Positions 1 through 6,557 of a DNA stretch of 64,000 nucleotides are shown here, piece by piece. Source of the DNA: CALAZP01 sp964410725 (GTDB lineage: Bacteria; Bacteroidota; Bacteroidia; Chitinophagales; Saprospiraceae); contig CAYPID010000005.1 of NCBI GenBank assembly GCA_964410725.1, positions 1 to 64,000 of the forward strand, given 5' to 3'. Under the pieces are notes generated by a model. It was not told where the DNA came from, ran no database searches, and worked only from the letters and a program-made list of their open reading frames with translations. The position numbers were made by a program, and so were the translations under genes. How positions within the stretch are numbered: position 1 is the stretch's first letter; the number at the start of each line of letters is the position of its first letter.

Positions 1-2
1 GC

Positions 3-791
3 GACTATTTAGTAGTACATCAGGTGACTTCTAAGGCTGATAGTTGGTTGATGGCTGACTGCGATGGTGATGGGGTGACCAATGGTGCTGAGGAAGTCGA
101 CGGGACAGATCCAAATGACCTATGTTCTTATCTAATAGAAAATCAAGGATTGGTTTCCAATCCAGATTCCCTATGGATGATGAGTGATTGTGATGGTGAT
201 GGCGCTACCAATGGTCAGGAAGAAATCGATGGAACGAGTACTCAAGATTTATGTGATGTTAATATAGCCTCTATTGATTTGAACTTGGTTTCAGAGGAAT
301 GGAAAAATGCGGATTGTGATAGCGATGGTTTGACCAATGAATTTGAAGGTTTAATAGATACGGACGGAGATTTAATACCAGATTTCAAAGATGAGGATTC
401 TGATGATGATGGTATATTAGACCTCACAGAAGGTGATATTGACCTTAACAATGATGGTATTTTGGACTACCTACAGAAGAACACACCAGTTCCTGATACT
501 GAGGAGGTCAAAGTATTTGGAGGTATTTCACCTAATGGAGATGGGTTGAATGACTTCTTAATTATTTACGGTGCGGATCAATTCCCAGATAATTACTTGA
601 CTATTTTGAATAGAATGGGAATGGTAGTTTACGAACAACAAGGCTACGGCCAGAATGGAAACTATTTTTATGGAATTCCAACTGGCGGTTCAGAAGTTCT
701 GCCTGATGGTGTCTACTTCTATGTGTTCGAATATAAGGATGCCAATGGGGTTGACCGACAAGTACAAGGATATTTTCACTTAAACCGATAA
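3..791 (+). CDS. T9SS type B sorted surface protein, C-terminal part (5' end outside window)
   Basis: The frame is open to the left edge, so this is the tail of a longer gene; the GTG at 24 is an internal codon, not a start. About 260 residues are visible. They hold three thrombospondin type 3-like calcium repeats (DCDGDG-TNG-EE-DGT-P-DLC, twice complete and once degenerate), then an acidic DxDxDG-rich stretch, then a C-terminal gliding-motility/T9SS type B sorting domain (PNGDGLND, ILNRMG, LPDGVYFYVFEY) that ends the protein. Family knowledge: such domains direct outer-membrane passage through the type IX secretion system and cell-surface attachment. A PorP/SprF gene follows after 10 bp, matching the SprB-SprF arrangement. 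An adhesin role is inferred. Confidence 0.88.
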   Translation, partial: DYLVVHQVTSKADSWLMADCDGDGVTNGAEEVDGTDPNDLCSYLIENQGLVSNPDSLWMMSDCDGDGATNGQEEIDGTSTQDLCDVNIASIDLNLVSEEWKNADCDSDGLTNEFEGLIDTDGDLIPDFKDEDSDDDGILDLTEGDIDLNNDGILDYLQKNTPVPDTEEVKVFGGISPNGDGLNDFLIIYGADQFPDNYLTILNRMGMVVYEQQGYGQNGNYFYGIPTGGSEVLPDGVYFYVFEYKDANGVDRQVQGYFHLNR

Positions 792-801
792 TCTTATAAA
801 T

Positions 802-1719
802 ATGAAATTTTTAACCTTTTTTCTTGCCTTAGTATGGGTTACCATAGGGTATGGTCAACAGGAGACTTCCTATACCATGCATATGTTAAACCCCTCTGCT
901 TTCAACCCGGCTTACACCGGATCAAGAGGAACCAAATCTGTTTTGGTTCATCACAGAAATCAATGGGTAGGTTTGGATGGTGCACCTAGAACCACTCTGA
1001 TTAATGCACAAGGAAGAATTTTCAAAAGTTTAGGAATAGGCCTAAATGTTGCGAGTGATCAAATTGGGGCGCTTAATAGGACAGATTTTGCAGTGGATAT
1101 TGCTTCTTCAATTGCTTTGGGCGGAGAGAATTTTTTGTCTTTAGGCATTAAAATGTCTGCCAATCTTTTGAATATTAATTTTCTGGATTTAGATTATTAC
1201 GATCTGAATGATCAAGCTTTTGATCGGAATATTTCCAGAGAATTAACTCCTAATGTTGGGGCGGGTTTATTCTACTATTCTCCTAATGGATATTTTGGAA
1301 TCTCTGTTCCATATATTTTCAAGCAGGAGTATTTTGCTGATCCAACTGACGCTACTTTAATCTATGGATCTGATGTGGCTCATTATTATGTTACTGCTGC
1401 TCGTTTATTTGAGGTAGCAGACAATATTAATTTTAAGCCAGGTATTATGGTTCAAGGGGTAATAGGTGTTGATCCCCGAATTGATGTTTCTGCTGATTTT
1501 ATTATCAATAACAAGTTTTCTGTTGGAGCGGGGTATCGGCTCAATTCTGCAGTGATGGCCTTGTTGGGTGTTCAATTGACAGATAATTTTTATCTGGGAT
1601 ATGCCTATGATTTTAGTACTACTGCCATTAGAACCTATCAAAACGGTTCTCACGAAGTTTTCTTGAGGTTTGAAGTACCGGAAAAGTTGATTAAATTATT
1701 TTCCCCCAGATTCTTTTAA
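802..1719 (+). CDS. PorP/SprF family T9SS outer-membrane protein
   Basis: 305-residue protein with a signal peptide (cut near YGQ) and the family signature at the mature N-terminus (MHMLNPSAFNPAYTGSRG, then HHRNQWVGLDGAP). The rest alternates in short beta-strand-like segments as expected for an outer-membrane barrel, ending in FLRFEVPEKL...PRFF. Family knowledge: PorP of Porphyromonas and SprF of Flavobacterium are T9SS components; SprF-like copies help secrete particular type B substrates. It lies 10 bp after a type B substrate and 9 bp before a PorE-like gene, so the three are probably one operon and this is the dedicated partner of the upstream adhesin (inference). Confidence 0.92.
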   Translation: MKFLTFFLALVWVTIGYGQQETSYTMHMLNPSAFNPAYTGSRGTKSVLVHHRNQWVGLDGAPRTTLINAQGRIFKSLGIGLNVASDQIGALNRTDFAVDIASSIALGGENFLSLGIKMSANLLNINFLDLDYYDLNDQAFDRNISRELTPNVGAGLFYYSPNGYFGISVPYIFKQEYFADPTDATLIYGSDVAHYYVTAARLFEVADNINFKPGIMVQGVIGVDPRIDVSADFIINNKFSVGAGYRLNSAVMALLGVQLTDNFYLGYAYDFSTTAIRTYQNGSHEVFLRFEVPEKLIKLFSPRFF

Positions 1720-1728
1720 TGACTACCT

Positions 1729-3960
1729 ATGAAAAACTACAGTTTACTGGTTATTTTATTTGCGCTGGCAATAACCAATGGTATAGCTCAGTCCAAAAAA
1801 ATAGAAAAAGCCAACGAATATTTTGCTAATTTTTCCTACAATAATGCCATTGAGGCTTACTTGGATTTGGTATTGGGTGGGGAAAGCAGTCAACAAGTTT
1901 TATCCAATTTGGCTGATGCGTATTTTTTTACTGGTAATATGGCTGAAGCCAATAAATGGTATGCACAGGTTTCTAGTCAGTACAGCAGTGCTTTGAACCC
2001 TGAGGTGGTTTTTAGATATGCAAAATCAGCCCAATCTTTAGGGAATAAGAGCGTGTATGAAACGCAGATGGACAGATTCGCTGAGATGATGCCCGATGAT
2101 GAAAGAGCTAAAAAATATCTGAATCGCAGTTGGTATGACCGACAAATTACCCGTAATAATACTGCATATAGAGTTGCGTCGGTAGGGTTTAATTCTGAAA
2201 AATCAGATTATGGTGCATATGCTTCTCCAAGAGGAATATTTTTTGTTTCCAATAGAGGAAAAAAGGAAGAAGATTCTTGGTCAGGGCAGCCGCTAACCGA
2301 TTTGTTTGTGATGGAAGGAGGTGGAACGCCAGTACCTGTTTTCAAGAATTCTAAATTACAGTTAGGAAATGCTATCCTTACCCAGAATGGTACTACTATG
2401 TATTTGACCCAGAGTAATATGAATCTTTCTCCTAGGGAATTAAAAAAATTGGGCAAGGTAACTTTGAAAATATATCGATTAGATTGGATGGGTGATGGAT
2501 GGAGTGAACCTGTTGACTTACCTATCAATGGAGAGGATTTCAATACTTCCCATCCTGCATTAAGCTCAGATGGAAGTACGCTATATTTTGCTAGTGATCG
2601 CTCTGGTGGATTTGGGGGAATGGATATCTATAAAGCTAGTGTAGAGGGTAATTCTTTAGGCGAACCTGTCAATCTGGGAGAGATGGTCAATACAGAGGGT
2701 AATGAGATTTTTCCAGCTTTAGATTCAGATGGAGTTTTGTATTTCTCATCCGATGGTCATTATGGTTTGGGTGGATTGGATTTATTTGCCTATCCTGTAG
2801 ACTCTGATTATGAGGCACAAAACTTAGGGGCGCCAATCAATAGTGGCTATGATGATTTCTCTATAGCTCCCAAAGATAGAACCACAGGATATTTTAGTTC
2901 CAATCGTCCTGGCGGGCAAGGGTATGACGATATTTATACTTACACAAGGACTAGAACGTTAACCTTTGAAGAGCCTAATGAGTCATTCTCTGATGAGGAT
3001 GATACATTAGAAGAGGAGGAATCAGTAACAGCTTCTAACAATCAGGTTATTACCGGAGCCATTCAGATTCCAGATGGAGGAGGTGGATTAAGTGGCGCAA
3101 CTGTTTATATTTATGATTTAAATGGCATTTTAGTTGGGTCAGCTCTAACCGATGCTAATGGACAATTTTCATTTCCTAACTATGGTGGTTTAAATGAATA
3201 TAATATAAAGGTTCAGCACCCTTCTTATGAGATTATGGGTGGTCAGCAGAAAGTCAGTACCGGAAATACTTCGGTCACTAATTTGACACCTACGATGGTG
3301 GTTCCTAAGAGCAACCCCGTAGCAGAGGAAACTAACTTAAAGCAATTTTTAGAGTTTAATAATATTCTATTTGCAACCAATAGTGCTACTATAAGCGGAG
3401 AATCCATGATTGAGCTGCAAAAAATTGCCCGTTTCATGAGTGAGAACCCAGATGTTCAACTAGATATTAGGTCTCATACTGACCATGTAGGCAATGACGA
3501 GGCTAATTTTAGATTATCTACTCAAAGGGCAACGGCTACGAGGGAAAAATTGATAGGTCTTGGTGTTAATCCAAATAGATTAACTGCTTCAGGATATGGG
3601 GAGACAGAACCAATTAGTTGCTGTTCGAATATCAGTCAAAATAGAAGAAGTGAATTCATAATTACTTCTGGCAGTGTCAACGCCCCTGGGATGGTTTCCT
3701 ATAATACTAGAGTCAATAGCATAAATTACCACGTTATAGTGGGTGGTTTCAAAAATGAGCTAAATGCGGTAAAAGAGGTAGTTCGGTTGAGAGCATCTGG
3801 TTATAATGCTATTAAATTGCCCAAGAGTTCTAGCGGTGTATATCGAGTAAGTATTTTTAATTCACTTTCTAATGAAGAGGCGGATGCTAAAGCGTCTATC
3901 TATAAAGGTGATTTTAAAGGAGCTTGGGTATATCAAACTACAAGAAGCTTAATTCAATAG
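1729..3960 (+). CDS. PorE-like OmpA-family protein (TPR, PD40 propeller, CRD, OmpA, SPOR)
   Basis: 743 residues with a signal peptide (about 1-20). Domains in order: TPR-like helices (about 22-115), WD40/PD40 propeller blades (about 150-400, repeated LYFASDRSGGFGGMDIY and LYFSSDGHYGLGGLDLF), an acidic linker (about 415-435), a carboxypeptidase-regulatory beta-sandwich (about 440-520), an OmpA peptidoglycan-binding domain (about 535-645, with SHTDHVG and NRRSEF) and a C-terminal SPOR-like domain (about 660-740, YHVIVGGF...YRVSIF). The first four modules match PorE, which tethers the T9SS to peptidoglycan. The extra SPOR domain would add a second peptidoglycan contact. Probably co-transcribed with the PorP-family gene. 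Confidence 0.88.
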   Translation: MKNYSLLVILFALAITNGIAQSKKIEKANEYFANFSYNNAIEAYLDLVLGGESSQQVLSNLADAYFFTGNMAEANKWYAQVSSQYSSALNPEVVFRYAKSAQSLGNKSVYETQMDRFAEMMPDDERAKKYLNRSWYDRQITRNNTAYRVASVGFNSEKSDYGAYASPRGIFFVSNRGKKEEDSWSGQPLTDLFVMEGGGTPVPVFKNSKLQLGNAILTQNGTTMYLTQSNMNLSPRELKKLGKVTLKIYRLDWMGDGWSEPVDLPINGEDFNTSHPALSSDGSTLYFASDRSGGFGGMDIYKASVEGNSLGEPVNLGEMVNTEGNEIFPALDSDGVLYFSSDGHYGLGGLDLFAYPVDSDYEAQNLGAPINSGYDDFSIAPKDRTTGYFSSNRPGGQGYDDIYTYTRTRTLTFEEPNESFSDEDDTLEEEESVTASNNQVITGAIQIPDGGGGLSGATVYIYDLNGILVGSALTDANGQFSFPNYGGLNEYNIKVQHPSYEIMGGQQKVSTGNTSVTNLTPTMVVPKSNPVAEETNLKQFLEFNNILFATNSATISGESMIELQKIARFMSENPDVQLDIRSHTDHVGNDEANFRLSTQRATATREKLIGLGVNPNRLTASGYGETEPISCCSNISQNRRSEFIITSGSVNAPGMVSYNTRVNSINYHVIVGGFKNELNAVKEVVRLRASGYNAIKLPKSSSGVYRVSIFNSLSNEEADAKASIYKGDFKGAWVYQTTRSLIQ

Positions 3961-3979
3961 TCTTCACTACTTGAATTAA

Positions 3980-4762
3980 ATGGAGGTTGCTGATTTAAAA
4001 GATGCAGTGGTCATTATTACTGGGGGTAGTTCCGGGATAGGCGCTGCAATGGTTGAAGCTTTTGCTGAAATTGGTGCTGTAGTCTACTTTCTAGATACAG
4101 ATGAGAAGGCTGGATTTTTATTAGCTGAGTCTTGTAAATCTAGAGCACTTCAAGTTTCCTTTATTCCTTGTAACGTCACTCAGTTCGGAAATTTCAAAGA
4201 AGTAGTAACTTCTATAAATGATATTCAAGGTAGGATTGATGTGATGGTCAATAATGCAGGGATTGCTCATGTTGGCAATATTGAGCAAACAGGAGAGGTC
4301 GACTTTCAAAATTTGATTGATGTCAATATCAAAGGTGTATATCACGGTATGTTATCTGTGATTCCTTTTATGAAGGGTCAGGGGGGAGGAGTTATTTTGA
4401 ACGTAGGCTCTATAGCTGCTGAGGTGGCCCTTCCTGATAGATTTGCCTACAGCATGACCAAGGGTGCAGTTCACGCCATGACCTATTCTGTGGCTAGAGA
4501 TTATTTGTCTTACCATATAAGGTGCAATTGCATTGCACCAGCTAGGGTTCATACTCCATTTGTCGATGGTTTTGTAAAGAAAAATTTCCCTGGAAGGGAG
4601 GCTGAGACATTTGAGGCTTTGGCTCAATCTCAACCCATTGGAAGAATGGGTACTACGCGTGAAATTGCCAATTTAGCGGTATATCTTTGCTCTGCACAAG
4701 CTAGTTTTATAACGGGTTCCATGATTCCTATTGATGGAGGTTTTATCAGGTTAAATACTTAA
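3980..4762 (+). CDS. SDR family oxidoreductase, likely 2-keto-3-deoxy-L-fuconate dehydrogenase
   Basis: 260 residues, classical short-chain dehydrogenase. Visible are the cofactor motif TGGSSGIG (about residue 14), an acidic residue after the second strand (FLDTD) that favours NAD over NADP, NNAG, the catalytic YSMTK and the C-terminal GSMIPIDGGF. There is no signal peptide, so it is cytosolic. The FAH-family hydrolase gene starts 3 bp after its stop. That pairing is the one known from non-phosphorylating L-fucose degradation, where the SDR oxidises 2-keto-3-deoxy-L-fuconate to the 2,4-diketo acid cleaved by the hydrolase. Family call is firm; substrate is inferred from context and other deoxy-sugar acids remain possible. 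Confidence 0.85.
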   Translation: MEVADLKDAVVIITGGSSGIGAAMVEAFAEIGAVVYFLDTDEKAGFLLAESCKSRALQVSFIPCNVTQFGNFKEVVTSINDIQGRIDVMVNNAGIAHVGNIEQTGEVDFQNLIDVNIKGVYHGMLSVIPFMKGQGGGVILNVGSIAAEVALPDRFAYSMTKGAVHAMTYSVARDYLSYHIRCNCIAPARVHTPFVDGFVKKNFPGREAETFEALAQSQPIGRMGTTREIANLAVYLCSAQASFITGSMIPIDGGFIRLNT

Positions 4763-4765
4763 AGT

Positions 4766-5620
4766 ATGAAATTAATTAGGTTTGGAACTCCGGGTTCAGA
4801 AAAACCGGGTGTCTTAGTTGATGGAATTAGATATAGTATGGAAAGTTTGGTTCGCGATTTTGATGAACATTTTTTTAGTAGAGGGTTGTCTGAATCTCTA
4901 TTTCATCATTTCGATACCACTCTAGAAAAATTACCTCGAGTTTCTGAAGAGGAAAGGTGGGGCGCTCCTGTGGCCAGACCTTCTAAATTAATTTGTATTG
5001 GACTGAACTATGCTGCTCATGCACGAGAAAGCGGGATGGAGATACCCAAAGAACCTGTAGTTTTTTTTAAGGCTACTTCTGCTATTTGTGGACCTTATGA
5101 TCATTTGATTTTACCAAAGGGATCTACCAAAACAGATTGGGAAGTTGAATTGGCTGTGGTAATTGGGCAGCGCGCCCAATATATTTCCAAAGAGGAGGCG
5201 ATGAACCATGTATTTGGTTACCTTTTGCATAATGACTACAGTGAACGTGCTTTTCAATTAGAAAGAGGGGGGCAATGGGTAAAGGGTAAAAGCGCAGATA
5301 CTTTTGCCCCATTAGGACCATTTCTGGTTACTAGAGATGAAATTGAAGATGTTCATCAGTTAAATCTATGGACTAAAGTAAATGGTCTTCAGGTACAAAA
5401 TAGTTTTACTTCAGATTTGATTTTTAATATCCCTGAAATTATTAGTTACTTAAGTCAGTTTATGACGTTACTTCCGGGGGATATTATCTCAACGGGTACG
5501 CCCTTTGGGGTAGGTATGGGCAATAACCCTCCAACCTATCTTCGACCAGGGGATGTAGTTGAGACTGGGATTGAAGGATTAGGTATTGGAAGACAGGAAG
5601 TTTTGGGATATGCAAAATGA
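4766..5620 (+). CDS. Fumarylacetoacetate hydrolase family protein, likely 2,4-diketo-3-deoxy-L-fuconate hydrolase
   Basis: 284 residues. An N-terminal small domain (MKLIRFGTPGSEKPGVLVDG) is followed by the FAH core: ICIGLNYAAHARESG, VVFFKATSAICGP, the metal-binding DWEVELAVVIG and HNDYSERAFQ, GKSADTFAPLGP and LLPGDIISTGTPFGVG. The acidic residues in these motifs normally hold a divalent metal for hydrolysis of a carbon-carbon bond next to a ketone. It follows the SDR gene by 3 bp and overlaps the next gene by 11 bp, so the three are translated as a unit. The fuconate-pathway role is inferred from the SDR partner; acylpyruvate hydrolysis is the main alternative. Confidence 0.85.
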   Translation: MKLIRFGTPGSEKPGVLVDGIRYSMESLVRDFDEHFFSRGLSESLFHHFDTTLEKLPRVSEEERWGAPVARPSKLICIGLNYAAHARESGMEIPKEPVVFFKATSAICGPYDHLILPKGSTKTDWEVELAVVIGQRAQYISKEEAMNHVFGYLLHNDYSERAFQLERGGQWVKGKSADTFAPLGPFLVTRDEIEDVHQLNLWTKVNGLQVQNSFTSDLIFNIPEIISYLSQFMTLLPGDIISTGTPFGVGMGNNPPTYLRPGDVVETGIEGLGIGRQEVLGYAK

Positions 5621-6557
5621 AAAAGTACTAATTATTCTAGCTTTCATAGCTATTTATTTTGTTTGGGGTTCCACCTATTTGGCTAATTACTTCGCTATTG
5701 CTTCCATTCCTCCATTTTTAATGTCAGGATCTAGATTTATGACAGCTGGCTTATTGCTTTACTCCTATGGTCGGTTAAGAGGCAATCAAACCCCCAATTG
5801 GGAAGAAATCAAGACGGGGTTGATATCGGGGTTTTTATTGTTGTCTGTTGGGACGGGCAGTATTGTGTGGTCTGAGCAATACATTGATACGGGTTTGGTA
5901 GCTTTATTAGTTTCTTTTCAACCTTTGGTGATTGTCTTTATGATGTGGATTTGGAAAAAGAGACGTCCAGGAATAAAAGTAATACTGGGATTGGTTTTGG
6001 GAATAATAGGAATGACCCTATTAATTGGTCAAGATCAAATCCTAAACAGTGAACATTCGGCAATCGGTTTAATGGCTGTATTGGTAGCCTTAATTTCATG
6101 GTCGGTGGGTGTCATTCTCATTAATGGATGGCCGAGACCTGCTTCAGCAAATATTCATGTTGGAGTTCAGATGATTGGGGCTGGTTTCTGGTTATTTTGT
6201 ATCAGTTGGATAACAGGGGATTATCAAATGTTTAATTGGCAGGCGGTTACACAAAAGGCTTTCTTGTCTTGGTTGTATTTAGTCACCTTTGGTTCTTTGA
6301 TTGCATTTTCCGCTTTTAATTATTTATTGAAAAGGATTGCACCAGACAAGGTAGCCACCTCTAATTATGTGAATCCTGTGGTAGCGTTAGTTTTAGGTAC
6401 TTTATTCAACGGGGAAACCATCTCAGGCCAATCTATTGTAGCAGCTTTGGTTTTAGTTTCTGGAGTATTTTTTATAAATGCCAATTTTCAGTTAAAAAGA
6501 CCACCGTTGGATCGGTGGAATAAAATTACTAGGGGCAGGTTTGGCGGCAAACCTTAA
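5610..6557 (+). CDS. EamA/DMT family transporter
   Basis: 315 residues from the ATG at 5610, which overlaps the hydrolase gene by 11 bp. A TTG at 5586 in the same frame would add eight polar residues ahead of the first membrane helix, so I prefer the ATG. About ten hydrophobic helices are arranged as two EamA repeats; the first opens with FVWGSTYLANYFAI, the family's typical WGS/NF segment, and the last helix ends in a short basic tail. Members export or import small metabolites such as amino acids and sugar derivatives. The operon position hints at a deoxy-sugar acid or its product, but the substrate cannot be read from sequence. Confidence 0.86.
   Translation: MQNEKVLIILAFIAIYFVWGSTYLANYFAIASIPPFLMSGSRFMTAGLLLYSYGRLRGNQTPNWEEIKTGLISGFLLLSVGTGSIVWSEQYIDTGLVALLVSFQPLVIVFMMWIWKKRRPGIKVILGLVLGIIGMTLLIGQDQILNSEHSAIGLMAVLVALISWSVGVILINGWPRPASANIHVGVQMIGAGFWLFCISWITGDYQMFNWQAVTQKAFLSWLYLVTFGSLIAFSAFNYLLKRIAPDKVATSNYVNPVVALVLGTLFNGETISGQSIVAALVLVSGVFFINANFQLKRPPLDRWNKITRGRFGGKP

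Noticed and set aside
24..26. GTG as start of the first gene
   Set aside because: The same frame is open to the left edge of the window and the repeats already run at full strength, so this is an internal codon of a truncated gene.
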